Shown piece by piece: positions 9,511 through 19,781 of a DNA stretch of 64,000 bases. Where the stretch lies: contig JADKKF010000009.1 in assembly GCA_016720635.1 (NCBI GenBank), positions 1-64,000 on the forward strand. Direction: 5' to 3'. Each line of letters starts with the position of its first letter. The stretch's first letter is position 1. The notes below the pieces were generated by a model. That model was not told the origin of the DNA. It saw only the letters and a list, made by a program, of their open reading frames with translations, and ran no database searches. The stretch comes from Saprospiraceae bacterium (GTDB lineage: Bacteria; Bacteroidota; Bacteroidia; Chitinophagales; Saprospiraceae). The position numbers and the translations under genes are program-made.

Positions 9511-10599
9511 ATGAGTAAACTGCCCTTAGACATAGTAAACTTTAACACCGAGTTTAATTCTGAACTTGACAATGCAATTACGATTGCAAACGGCATTCAG
9601 ACATAATTCATATTTGCAAAAGTGCCAAGTGAGATAAACCGCAAATTTCAATTTTTGAATTTTGAAGAAATCGACAGTGATGAGTTTTTGCCAAAAGCAC
9701 ATGAAACCAAGAAAGCTCTAAAAGGATTTTATCCTTACATATGCTTCTATACCAATTCGCCACTAAAAGGAAATGGCTGGGCAAATTTGTTTGCAGACTC
9801 TGACTTGGAAAATGGAATATCAGTAGTGACAACAAACAACGTAGCTACAGCTATTATCCCGAAGGAGAAAATGACTTCATATTTCCTATATTACTTTGCA
9901 AGGGGAATATTGAAGTTTATACTAAAAGACAAATTCAATCACGACACTCCATCAAAAAATGGATGTCTATTTGACTTCATGCAACAAAAGAAAGACATAC
10001 TAAAGAGTATGCGACCAAATGCAATCTGTGATGATTGTAGACGTGAAATAATTAATGGACAATATTCATTTTCAGAACACCAGTTGCATGCCATTGACAG
10101 TTTACTTTCCAAATCTGGCACAATACTTAATGCAGCTCCTGAAACAGAAAATAATAAAAGAAAAATATTTATTGGCTCTTCGACAGAAGGACTTGACGTA
10201 GCAAGGAAAATAAAAGCGGCACTAAAGTTTGACGCACATGTTGACACTTGGGCAGACGGATTATTTGACAGACCTGGTCAAGCATACATTGAAGTTTTAG
10301 AAGGTATGTTAGGAAAATATGAATATGGAATTTTTGTATTCACTCCTGACGACAAAATTTTTTCTAGGGGAAAAATTTCTCAGATACCGAGAGATAATGT
10401 GATTTTTGAATATGGAATGTTCTTAGGAAGGCACACTAGAAAGAAAGCTTTTTTCATTGTCCCAAGAGGTGTTGACATAAAAATCATGACAGATGTGCTT
10501 GGTATAACTTGCTTAGACTATGACCCGACAAATACAAATTTACAATCCGCAGTTAGTGACGCTTGCGACCAAATAAGAACTATTATAAATGAAGGATAG
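9511..10599 (+). pseudogene. TIR-like protein of the CAP12/Pycsar effector family (PF10137), in-frame stop near the N-terminus
   Basis: From about residue 218 the protein reads KIFIGSSTEGLDVARKIK, then WADGLFDRPGQAYIEVLE, YGIFVFTPDD and DNVIFEYGMFLG. This matches the TIR-like nucleotide-binding family whose members act as NAD-consuming effectors in cyclic-nucleotide defence systems. An ATG at 9511 starts 31 codons (MSKLPLDIVNFNTEF onward) in the same frame, then a TAA at 9604, then the frame stays open from 9607 to 10599. Either that stop is an error or mutation, or translation starts at GTG 9622 (325 residues). The middle has CDDCRREI, a possible half metal site. No cyclase partner is present in the cassette, so a stand-alone or orphan effector is inferred. 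Confidence 0.65.
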
Positions 10600-10617
10600 T
10601 GCAAAATTTACTGGCTA

Positions 10618-10743
10618 TAACAGCACCTACAAGAAATTGGCGGTTCAGTGGTTAAATGAAGCTTTGTGCTTCGTATCAAGTTTAGTGCTGGCAGACAGTG
10701 TTGTGCTTCTAAATCGCCAACTTCTTGTAGCTGCAAAACGTTA
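10618..10743 (+). other. attC-like site, long TTGGCGG class
   Basis: TAACAGCACCTACAAGAA plus ATTGGCGG pairs with CGCCAACTTCTTGTAGCTGC before AAAACGTTA. It is closely related to the site at 5156. Confidence 0.8.
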
Positions 10744-11184
10744 TCATCGAGTTAAACCTCCCACAAACTTCAAACAAGATGTTCTTTGCTAAATTTAAAT
10801 TTACGATGTAAAAAGAACACTTAGTTTGGCAAAACGGGGAGTAAGTTTTCGGTCTTTTTGCATAACAAAACCATTTTAAAACAAAAAATAAAATCGAATA
10901 ACTGCCTAGGAAAAGTCTTTACAACACCATCACAAAAAGGTCATTTTTGGCAAAACGATTTACTATGAAAATGCTAAAATTTAGGCTCTTAAAGGCTAAA
11001 TATTTTACAAACGAAGGCTGAAAAATACTAGAGTATGCTTGGCAAAATGACTTTTAACAAATGATTAACACGGTACTTGCGAGCATGCCACCTAAAGATT
11101 TTTATTTCAAATTTGGCAAAAATTTAAAAATTATATTTTACTTTTGGATGAAGGAAAGGGGTGGCCGTCGCAAGTACCCAAACG
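10741..11184 (+). repeat. Repeated non-coding cassette, copy 4 of 7 (internally deleted)
   Basis: 444 bp instead of about 518. The segment from TCGATTTTACGCC to the CCCAGATGA before the attC is absent; the join lies at ATGATT/ATGATA, a short direct repeat. The attC-like end is complete, so the unit could still be mobile. Confidence 0.85.
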
Positions 11185-11187
11185 TTA
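11066..11187 (+). other. attC-like site of repeat copy 4
   Basis: TAACACGGTACTTGCGAGC with CATGCCACC pairs with GGTGGCCGTCGCAAGTACC, closing AAACGTTA. Confidence 0.75.
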
Positions 11188-11224
11188 TAGCCCATTTTAA
11201 AAACCGACATAGTAGACACATCTA

Positions 11225-13512
11225 ATGAATAATTACGACTTTCTTACATTATCGCCAAATGAATTCGAAAACTTGACAAGGGACTTATTGCAAAAGAAAC
11301 TTGGTGTATTTATTGAGACCTTCGACAAGGGAAAGATGGTGGTATTGATTTAAGATGTGCAAAAGACAAGACGAAAAAAATAATTATCCAAGCAAAAAGG
11401 TATGACAGACTTTCAAATTTGATTTCCAATCTAAAAAAAGAAGTTAAAAAAGTAAACGACCTTAAACCAGACAGATATATCATTTCTACAACCGTTGGTT
11501 TATCACCAGATAATAAGACTGACATATTAAACTTGTTTAAACCATACATTTTAACAACTGAAGACATTTTAGGCAAAGACGACCTAAACAATCTTATTTC
11601 GACAAATAAAGATGTTGAATTAAAATATTACAAGTTGTGGCTATCCAGTACCAATATTCTTGAAAAAGTTTTGCATAGTAAAATCTATAATCAATCTGCT
11701 TTCGAATTAGAAGAGATTAGAGAACAAGTCAGACTATACGTTCAAAATGACAGTTTTAATATTGGCGTAAAAATTTTAAAAGAACACAAGTATGTAATCA
11801 TATCGGGAATACCCGGCATTGGTAAAACTACATTAGCAAGGGTTTTGACTTTATATTTATTGTCAAATGACTTTGATGAATTTGTTTACTTAAACGACTC
11901 AATTGATGATGGTTATGAATACTACCAAGAAGGCAAAAAGCAAATATTTTTCTTTGATGACTTTTTAGGTAAAAACTTTTTCGAAGGCAAACTGCAACCA
12001 AATGAAGATAATAAGTTAGTTAAATTTATTGAGAAAATTAAAAAATCGCCTGATAAACTTTTAATTTTAGCAACAAGAGAATACATTCTCAACCAAGCCA
12101 AATTAGCGTTTGAAGCGTTTAGAATTAACAACATTGAAATAGCTAAGTGTATTCTTGACCTTGATTCCTATACGAATGTTATCAAAGCTCAAATTCTATA
12201 TAATCATTTATTTTTTGCTGATGTACCACAAGGGCATTTAGAGGATTTAATTGAGCCAATGAAGCATTTAAAAATAGTCAAACATCCTAATTACAATCCA
12301 AGGGTCATTGAAACATTGATCAATAGAAAGATTTGGGAATCTTGCGAAGCTTCTGAATTTTCAAATGCTATCAAGTCCTATTTCGACAATCCAGAAAGTG
12401 TTTGGTTATATGCCTATGAAAATTCTTTAAACAAGTTCTCACAATACACCTTACTTGTTCTTTTGACAATGGGAACCCCTGTTAAAATTGAACACCTTGA
12501 GGAAGCCTTAATTTCATTTCTAAAAATAAATCAATACAAATTTCAAATTCCATTTGACTCAATTCTATTTTCACGTTCACTCAAAGAATTAGAAAATACC
12601 TTTATCAAAACTCAAAAGGATTCTTACAATACCATTGCGGTTCAGTATCAAAATCCTTCCATACAAGATTTTTTAGTTAATTACCTAAGAGACAAAAAGG
12701 ATTTAATTTTAAGTCTAATGGAGAGTGCAATTTATCAAGAACAATTCTTTACGGTGTTTACCACCGTAACTAGTGACGAAAATACTCTAAAGAAAAAGAT
12801 TCTATTAGGAAGAGAAACCCAAGAATTGACTTTTTGAAGATAAGTGAAAATTTAAGTACTTAAAAATTGCAGAGCCATAAAGTATAAATATACTAACAAT
12901 TAGAATTTCACGTGGGGAGTAAATTCAGATACACAATATCAATTTCTCAATAAAATTCAGACAGAACTTAGTGGACAGAATGGAGAAGTCTTAAATTTTG
13001 TAAAAGAGAAATTTAAAGAAATTATTTACCTTAATGATTTATCGTATTCAGAACAAAGTGCATACATAAATCTTTTGTCAGCCATTGACATTAAAGACTT
13101 AGATTTCAATGAGGAACAACTCATTGATTCATTTCTAAATGAAATTCATTGGTTAGACAATCTTGATCTATTTTCTAGTTTAGAACAACATTTTCCGACA
13201 ACCTACCGAGATACAGTAAATGATATTTCATTTTCGGAAAAAATTGAAAAAGTGGTAAAAGAGGAAATTGAAAGAGTAGAAGATTCTGATATGGACAATT
13301 TAAAGAGCCAAATTGAATCTATTGAAGCTCAATACAATTTAGACCTTAGTGAGTACGTGACAGATTTAGAAAAAAAGATAAGTGACTATAATGACTATAT
13401 AGATTCTCAAGTTGATAGCTATATTGAAGACAGAATTGATAAAATGGAGGATAAAGAATTCGATGAAGAGGATTTGATTGAAGAAATTTTTAAAAGTTTA
13501 GCAGACGAATGA
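11225..13512 (+). pseudogene. Mrr-type nuclease fused to nSTAND3-like NTPase, several lesions
   Basis: ATG at 11225 gives MNNYDFLTLSPNEFENLTRD, then a stop. Adding one A near 11335 restores GKDGGIDLRCA and IIIQAKRY, the D-x(n)-QxK core of Mrr-like restriction endonucleases. The long frame 11419-12837 follows with GIPGIGKTTLARVL (Walker A, near residue 200) and FFFDDFLG (Walker B). The C-terminal part continues in other frames (IDFLKISENLS, then GEVLNFVKEKFKEI) to 13512, after at least two more frame changes and an in-frame TAG near 12902. This resembles STAND-type antiviral NTPases with a nuclease effector that sense infection and degrade DNA. The tail 13075-13512 is very acidic. Several lesions together suggest decay, unless the consensus is poor here. 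Confidence 0.65.
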
Positions 13513-13525
13513 GAAAAACGGGCTA

Positions 13526-13651
13526 TAACAGCACCTACCCAAAAGTGGCGGTTCAGTGGTTAAATCAAGCTTTGTGCTTCTATCAAAGTGTGTGCTTGGT
13601 TGACAGTTTTCGTCTCCGAAATCGCCACCTTCGGGTAGCTGCAAAACGTTA
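13526..13651 (+). other. attC-like site, long GTGGCGG class
   Basis: TAACAGCACCTACCCAAAAG plus TGGCGG pairs with CGCCACCTTCGGGTAGCTGC before AAAACGTTA. Confidence 0.8.
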
Positions 13652-13667
13652 GTGACTATTCAAAACT

Positions 13668-14210
13668 ATGACCATTAGAATAATTCTATTTTTTTTTATA
13701 TTATCCTCTTGTGTTTCTACTAAAAGAATATCAGATTATCCAACGTCAATTCTTAACAATGAAAATTTCAAAACCTTTAATGGAAGATATTCCAACGAAC
13801 CTATAAATAAATCGGATACTTCCCAGTTAGAAGATTTGTATAAGTTTTTTTTCAAACCATTTAGAATATATATGTGGGATGAAATTCCAGATTTTACTGG
13901 TCAAATAAAAATTGAATTCATGTCAAATAAGTTGCTATTGTGCACATATATAAATTCTGATAGTGTTATAGAAACTAAAAAATTTAAAGGCAAAATAAAA
14001 AATGGTTATTTCTGTTTTAATAGAAAAATTAAATATTTTGGACTACCATTATTATATCTATCCTATAAGCAAAGAGACAGATACATCGGATTTGATTCAA
14101 ATGGAAATATTATTTCAAGGTGTTTTAGGTATGATTTTGGAAATATATTTATTTTAAGTGGAGGAGGCAAATCAGGATTCGGTGGGTTATATAAAAAAAA
14201 CAGTCACTAA
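13668..14210 (+). CDS. Lipoprotein of unknown function
   Basis: A 180-residue protein with a short signal ending ILSSC (lipobox). No family is recognised. The stop codon TAA (14208-14210) is the first three bases of the TAAC opening box of the next attC-like site, so gene end and cassette end coincide. The C-terminus is Gly-rich (LSGGGKSGFGG). It is the only gene of its cassette and starts 17 bases after the preceding site. Confidence 0.65.
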   Translation: MTIRIILFFFILSSCVSTKRISDYPTSILNNENFKTFNGRYSNEPINKSDTSQLEDLYKFFFKPFRIYMWDEIPDFTGQIKIEFMSNKLLLCTYINSDSVIETKKFKGKIKNGYFCFNRKIKYFGLPLLYLSYKQRDRYIGFDSNGNIISRCFRYDFGNIFILSGGGKSGFGGLYKKNSH

Positions 14211-14334
14211 CAAGAGATTGAAGCAAGCTGAGCAAATCGGTTTTCAATTTAGAAAAAGTCGTAAATTTGGCTTTAGATAGTTACTTTTGGCAGCCATCAA
14301 AAAATGCTCTGCCTGCTTCAATCTTTGGCCGTTA
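14208..14334 (+). other. attC-like site, long class
   Basis: TAACAAGAGATTGAAGCAAG plus CTGAGCA pairs with TGCTCTGCCTGCTTCAATC before TTTGGCCGTTA. It overlaps the upstream stop codon. Confidence 0.75.
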
Positions 14335-14340
14335 CATCAG

Positions 14341-14744
14341 ATTAGCATAAAAATATTTGTTCCATATAAAGAAACTATCGTATTTTGTGAATGCAAAAGT
14401 TTCAAAACCCAAAAAGTTAAATTACTTGATGAAGCAACTACTTATTTCGATGAGATTGATGAAAAATTAAAGCAAAATTCTTCAAATCCTTCGAAAAAGT
14501 GGAATCTGGTCATAAAGGTGATTGGTTCAAACATTTAGAAGATGAAATCACAGAATTCAGAGAACGTGATTCTTCCAAATTTTATAGAATTTTTGCATTT
14601 TGGGACCCAACCCAAGACAAGCAAACCCTAATTGTAGGAACACATGGTTTAGATAAGAAAACTAATAAAACTCCAAGGCATGAAATTGAAAAAGCCAAAC
14701 GAAGCATGAACAAATATTTTGAACAAAAAAAAGATAAAATATGA
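14341..14744 (+). pseudogene. HigB-like (phage Gp49-type) toxin, apparent frameshift and unclear start
   Basis: Two frames, one ending ...KLKQNSS and one from about 14480 reading KFFKSFEKVESGHKGDWFKH, join if one A is added in GCAAAATTC. The product then matches the intact paralogue at 22402: KLLDEATTYFDEIDEKL against ELLAEAVEFMDSLDAK, and FYRIFAFWDPTQDK against AYRLFSFWDTINSS. This family cleaves ribosome-bound mRNA. No in-frame ATG is visible; an ATG at 14391 is out of frame, so the 5' end is uncertain. The stop overlaps the antitoxin start (AATATGAAAC). Confidence 0.65.
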
Positions 14745-15048
14745 AACTCACAAGTGTAGAAGAATTGAAAGAAAAACATTTGGGCAAAATCGGAACACCT
14801 AAGCGTGATAAGTATGAACAAGAGCTCAAAATTGAGTTGCTCGCTGAAGAAATAAAAGCTTTGAGAATTTCGAATAATTTAACCCAAGATCAATTGGGTG
14901 AATTAATTGGTGTGCAAGAGCTCAAATCTCTAAGCTAGAAAATGGTAAATCAAATATAACTATAGGAACATTATTAAAAGTAATGAATGCTCTAAAGGCA
15001 AAAGTTAGTTTTAATGTAGAAAAATTAGGAGAAATGCAAATGGTGTAA
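14741..15048 (+). pseudogene. XRE-family HigA-like antitoxin, one apparent frameshift
   Basis: The frame from ATG 14741 gives MKLTSVEELKEKHLGKIGTP and the helix-turn-helix region ISNNLTQDQLGELIGVQ, then meets TAG at 14936. Adding one A after GTGCAA restores RAQISKLENGKSNITIG and runs to 15048, about 102 residues. The paralogue at 22748 has VQKAQISKIENS in the same place, so the repair is well supported. It should bind the operator of its own cassette and neutralise the toxin. Confidence 0.7.
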
Positions 15049-15064
15049 AATTAAAAACCTGATG

Positions 15065-15125
15065 TAACAATGGCTATGATGATAGATTCGCTTTCGCTTC
15101 ATCCATCACATAGCCTTAGACGTTA
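15065..15125 (+). other. attC-like site, short class (61 bp)
   Basis: TAACAATGGCTATGATGATA pairs with TCCATCACATAGCC before TTAGACGTTA. An almost identical site is at 20464 after an unrelated gene. Confidence 0.7.
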
Positions 15126-15640
15126 TCATCGAGTTGAACCTCCCACAAACTTCAAACAAGATGTTCTTTGCTAAATTTAAATTTACGATGTAAAAAGAAC
15201 ACTTATTTTGGCAAAACAGGGAGGACGTTTTCGGTCTTTTTTGCAGAACAAAACCATTTAAAAACAAAAAATAAAATCGAATAACTGCCTAGGAAAAGTC
15301 CTTACAACACAAACGAAAAAAGGTCATTTTTGGCAAAACGATTTACTAGGAAAATGCTAAAATTTAGGCTCTCAATGGCTAAAAATTTTACAAACGAAGA
15401 CTGAAAAAAGCTCGAGAATTCTTGGCAAATGACTTTTAACAAATGATTCGATTTTACGCCAAAAAGGGCAACAATTACTAGGAAACATAAGACCTCAACC
15501 GCTAACAAAAAACCCAGATGATAACACGGTACTTGCGAGCATGCCACCCAAAGATTTTTATTTAAGATTTGGCAAAAATTTAAAAATTATATTTTACTTT
15601 TGGGTGAAGGAAAGGGGTGGCCGTCGCAAGTACCCAAACG
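15123..15640 (+). repeat. Repeated non-coding cassette, copy 5 of 7
   Basis: A 518-bp full-length copy with the usual TTATCATCGAGTTGAACC start. The minus 81-codon frame is open in this copy (15302-15547). It separates the HigBA-like cassette from the Septu-like cassette. Confidence 0.85.
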
Positions 15641-15643
15641 TTA
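15532..15643 (+). other. attC-like site of repeat copy 5
   Basis: Same class and arms as the site at 2071; closes CCCAAACGTTA. Confidence 0.75.
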
Positions 15644-15683
15644 CCTGCAATGCTAATATGACAAACTCTAAACAATAAATTAA

Positions 15684-17292
15684 ATGTTGCTTAAGACTAT
15701 CTCTTTAAATCATCATAAATTATTTGGCTCTACTAAAATTAATATTTTTGGAGAAAATGAGCCATTAACTATTGATTTGACAAGAGAGCATCATGCAGAC
15801 ATTCTGCTAGAAATTGACAATAAAAATGAAGATAATTTTTTCACATTTATTATTGGTCAAAATGGAGTTGGTAAAACCATTTTATTTAGAACCATTGTTA
15901 ATTTCATTAACGCTAATGGCCCCTATAAAGAACCCAAACTAAACTCAATTATTAACTTTTATAGAAAGAGTTCAAAATACATTAAATATAACACAGATGG
16001 TGCAGGGATATATGAATTACAGGAATTAGATATTTATAATTACTTTTCAATTATAAAAAATACTGATTTAAAAGATTTCTTAAAATATTACAATGCCAAT
16101 TTGGTATTTATTTCATCTTCTTTTGAAAGAAACATAATTCACAGAAATCCCAGATATAGGAATTTCAATTATATCTCTGATATTAATAGAACTCAATTTC
16201 TTTTCTTTAAAGCACTTCATAAATTCCACAATAAAGAAGATAAACTTAAAATACTAACAGACCTATTAGAAAAGAATCTATTAAATGGAAATTAAGTGGT
16301 TACTTAGCGGTTGATGGATATGTCCCCGTTGACAATATATATTTGTTAAAAAACGATGATAGAGTAAATATCATCAACTTCCTAAGAACAATTGCGAAAA
16401 TTGTAGTTTCAGAAAATGAAACACTCGATACGGAAAATTTAGATGAGAATGAATTAAGAGTATTTGAGAAAGTGTACAATTCAAGTGTTTTTTACAAGTT
16501 CTATTTTGACTCAGATCTAACATTTAAAGATTTGTTTAAAAACCTTAAAGAGAGTAAGGTGTTAAAAAAAATAGAAGACTTTATAAAGGAGAAATCCAAG
16601 GACCAAGACCTAGAGAGGCATTTGAATATACGTTTACCTAAAAATGAAAAAAAAGCGATTGGGAATTTTTATTTACAGAAATCAAAGAATTAACTGAATT
16701 CGATGCAAACACCTTGCTGTTATTAGAAGACCTAAATCTAATAAACCTAACAATTTTATGCAATAATGTGCCTATTGATAATATGAGTTCTGGGGAACAA
16801 AGTATAATAAGATTGTTTAGCTATTTCGCCGATGTACCAAGTTTAGAAAATTTGCTAATCTTTTTTGACGAACCCGAAAACACATTGCATCCAAAATGGC
16901 AACAGAATTTTCCAATTTATTTCAGGAAAATAGTTGAAGATATTTATGAGATAAAGAAATCGCATTTTATTTTCTCAACACACTCCCCACTAGTTATTAT
17001 GAAATCTAATTCATTGAATAATTCTAATGTTGTCAGATTTTACAAAGACTCTCAAGAAAAATTCAAAAGTCAACAAATAACCAACATCAATTCATATAGT
17101 ATAGAGGAAGTTTTATTAGACGAATTTAAGATTTCATATAGAAGTCAAGAAATAGAATTGAATGTGAATAAAATGCTATATGATAGAAATGATAAGGTAT
17201 TAGAAAACAATGACCCGATTTTTTCTGTAGAGAAGTCATTTGAATTGAAGAATAAAATAAATGAATTGTTTAAATCTTTGAAAACTGAGTGA
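15684..17292 (+). pseudogene. ptuA: PtuA-like ATPase of a Septu-type defence system, two apparent frameshifts
   Basis: Three frames (15684-16295, about 16290-16693, about 16690-17292) form one ABC/SMC-like ATPase of about 535 residues if one base is restored near 16283 (giving KESIKWKLSGYLAVDG) and one in the A8 run near 16650 (giving DWEFLFTEIKELTEF). Visible motifs: Walker A GQNGVGKT near residue 56, signature MSSGEQ, Walker B LLIFFDEPENTLHP, and the His switch FSTHSP. The next gene is an HNH nuclease with overlapping start, the PtuA-PtuB order of Septu (also an effector pair in some retrons). In that family the ATPase holds the nuclease until infection. Intact or decayed status depends on whether the indels are real. 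Confidence 0.7.
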
Positions 17293-18014
17293 TGAGATTT
17301 GTAGAAAAGAATATAATCACAAATTCTTTGGTAATTGAAGCACAAATTTTATTGAATGCCTCAAGGCATTATAATCAAAGTGATAGAGTAAAAGATATTA
17401 TCCGTAAATTATACTATGGATGCTGTGCATTCTGCGAATGTTCTCCCGAAGATGGTTCGTTTTTTCAGATAGAGCATTTTTATCCCAAAAATGTAACCGC
17501 ATACAAAAAATATGCAAAAAGCATTGAAAACCTTCATTTCTCTTGTCAACGATGCAACACTTTAAAAGGTCGTAAAGTGCATCTAAACATTTTTTCTCCT
17601 AATTACTTTCTTAGTGGAGGTAGTTGGGGTTTATCTAAAATAGAAAAAATTGAAGGTGAGTTATATTACGTTGGACATCTTTTGTTTTTCAAAAATTCAA
17701 TTACACCATCTATAAATAGAGGGTTAGAAACAATAAAACTATTTGATTTAAACAATATTAATGGCTCGATAAGAAGCAGTCGGCAGCATTTGATAGAAAG
17801 CAGACTTAGAGTTTATGACAACGTATATAAAATATTATCAGTTATATATGAATTAATCTTAAACTATAAAAAGGATTTTGACAATGCTATAATTATCCTA
17901 TTTTCAATTGTTATTAAATATACTAATTCAAGTTCTCATTTTTCAACAATGGTTATACATAATTTTGGCTCTGACATTCATAAACTTCTAGTAATTTACA
18001 ATGCAAAAAAATAA
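17292..18014 (+). CDS. ptuB: PtuB-like HNH endonuclease
   Basis: A 240-residue protein whose ATG overlaps the TGA of the ATPase gene (TGATG), so the two are translationally coupled. It contains CAFCE, then IEHFYPK, then NLHFSCQRCNTLKG: two CxxC-type knuckles around the EH core, a typical HNH arrangement of PtuB proteins. The C-terminal half is helical with no further motif seen. It is predicted to cut nucleic acid when released by the ATPase. The frame is intact, unlike its partner. Confidence 0.75.
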   Translation: MRFVEKNIITNSLVIEAQILLNASRHYNQSDRVKDIIRKLYYGCCAFCECSPEDGSFFQIEHFYPKNVTAYKKYAKSIENLHFSCQRCNTLKGRKVHLNIFSPNYFLSGGSWGLSKIEKIEGELYYVGHLLFFKNSITPSINRGLETIKLFDLNNINGSIRSSRQHLIESRLRVYDNVYKILSVIYELILNYKKDFDNAIIILFSIVIKYTNSSSHFSTMVIHNFGSDIHKLLVIYNAKK

Positions 18015-18020
18015 AAGCAC

Positions 18021-18038
18021 AGCAGGTAACATGGGTAA
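18021..18038 (+). other. Left fragment of an attC-like site split by IS copy A
   Basis: AGCAGGTAACATGGGTAA follows the HNH gene where an attC left arm is expected. The right arm reappears at 19623 after the IS. Exactly the same bases precede IS copy B. Confidence 0.55.
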
Positions 18039-19622
18039 CTGTTGCACAACTTCTCCATAAACTATTAAAATCCGAAAAACCCCAAAACAGACCTCATTAC
18101 AGCGCTTTAGGCGAGGGTTAGTTTTTCAGTCGAGTTTGGGCAGGTAAATTTGCCGTGTTCTGGTGACACATATTGAAGACATAAAATGGCTATTTTGGAG
18201 TGTTTCCTGGAATCCTGGCATTTGATGGGGCGATGGTTATGGTTTTTAGGCGAGTGAACTTGAGATATTTCTTGAGATTGTAGGTCATGGCTGCCATCAG
18301 TACGTGTTTGTTTGCCTGGGCCATGCCTCGACTATTGATTTTTCATATTGAAGAAGTTGATCAGGGTGCCCAAGACGGGTTCTACCGTGCGGGATCGTAT
18401 CTTACTTATTTTTCGCGCGTATTGGGGGTTGTGGCTCAACTTTTTGATGCATACGATCGTACAAAGGTTTGTGGATACTTTCTTCTATCTTCTTATACTT
18501 TGTCACTTGTCCGCAGCATTGCAATCTGAGTGGGCATTTGGCGTAATTCGGAATGTATGCATCTATACCGTGTTGTTCACAATATTCCAAGGCCTTTCCA
18601 CTGCTGTATCCCGCATCCGCGGCTATTTGGTCTATCTCCAGTCCTACCATAGCCATGTTTGCTTGGGTTTGGTCTAATATTTCTGGTAGGTTTTCACTGT
18701 CTTTACTCCCTGCTGTGCTAGCGCAAGATCCCGTTATCACATGGTGCGCATCATCCACCGCCAGTTGACCACTGTAATTCAATTGCCGGGCTTTGCCGGG
18801 CTTTACACTTATCTTTGCATCTGGGTCGGTTGGACTATAATGCGTATGATTGCTCAAATACTTCGGTCTTATTTCATTGCCCAATTCATCCTTTTGGGCC
18901 GTTTTACATTGCCTGGCATGTCTTTGTATGCCTTTGCTTTCCATGCATGATGCCTATCAACTTGCTTTTTTCGGGCTTTACTCACTTTGTATTCAGAACC
19001 CTCATTGAGTTCTTCGGCATACGATTCCACATCATTCATCACCTCTTTCTCTACAAGACTATCTAGGCTCGCATTGGCTTTGATAAAGGCACTATCCACT
19101 GCTTGTCGTCTGCCTCGAACCATCCCTTTCTCTACACATAGACGCAATACTTTTTGAAATAATTCTAAAAATACTCCTTCTCCATACAACTGCCTAGTGC
19201 GGCTAATCGTGCTATGCCATGGCAAGGAGTCGTCAATATCATAACGCAAAAACAAGCGTATTGACAAACTATCGGAGCAAAATCCTATCAATCGTCGATC
19301 AGAATTAATGTTGTTGAGGTAGCCTACCAGCAATATTTTGAAAAAACCACTGGATCGATAGATTCTTGACCTTCTCTGCCATAATAATGGGCCGCAGCAT
19401 TATATAAAATCGCAAATCCAGACAATCATCCAACTTGCGGTAAAATTATCCTCAGGCACCAGCTCATTCAAACTAAGCTGATAAAATATTTTGGGTACTA
19501 TATATTGATATCCTTGCATGTATAAATATACTAATATTCAACCGTTTATGCAAATTTTACGCATTGTATTTATACACTTTGACTAATTAATTTAATTGAG
19601 GTATATTTGAGCTGTGCAACAG
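18039..19622 (-). mobile_element. IS1182-family insertion sequence, copy A (internally deleted)
   Basis: The ends read CTGTTGCACAACTTC on the left and, on the other strand, CTGTTGCACAGCTCAAA on the right, an imperfect terminal inverted repeat. The copy is 1584 bp against 1755 bp for copy B; about 170 bp is missing at GCATTTGGCG/TAATTCGG. The transposase lies on the minus strand. The element sits inside an attC-like site. Confidence 0.8.
18117..19519 (-). pseudogene. IS1182-family transposase, disrupted
   Basis: Reading leftward from ATG at 19519, MQGYQYIVPKIFYQLSLNE, the DUF772-type N-terminus, continues as DIDDSLPWHSTISRTRQLYG and RRQAVDSAFIKANASLDSL. The frame is broken near 19420 and 19340, and a deletion of about 170 bp removes part of the catalytic and zinc-like region. 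The C-terminal ISKIRSRTVEPVLGTLINFF motif contains the E of the DDE triad in the other copies. It is not expected to be functional. Confidence 0.8.
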
Positions 19623-19748
19623 GCACAGCAGTTTGGCAAAATGGCGGGTTCAGTGCTAAATTGAACATTCGGAATTCTAATAAACATTTGTACTAAATTG
19701 AACATTTGTGCTTCTAAATCCGCCACTTCGCCAAGCTGCAAACCGTTA
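19623..19748 (+). other. Right part of the attC-like site split by IS copy A
   Basis: CAGTTTGGCAAAATGGCGGG pairs with CCGCCACTTCGCCAAGCTGC before AAACCGTTA. The left opening box is at 18021, on the far side of the IS. Confidence 0.65.
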
Positions 19749-19781
19749 TCTCGGATTAAAAATCAAAAGCAAAGAACAAAA

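Noticed and set aside
18287..19066. Plus-strand frames within IS copy A (and 24625-25555 in copy B)
   Set aside because: They lie opposite the transposase and owe their openness to its codon bias; no family match.
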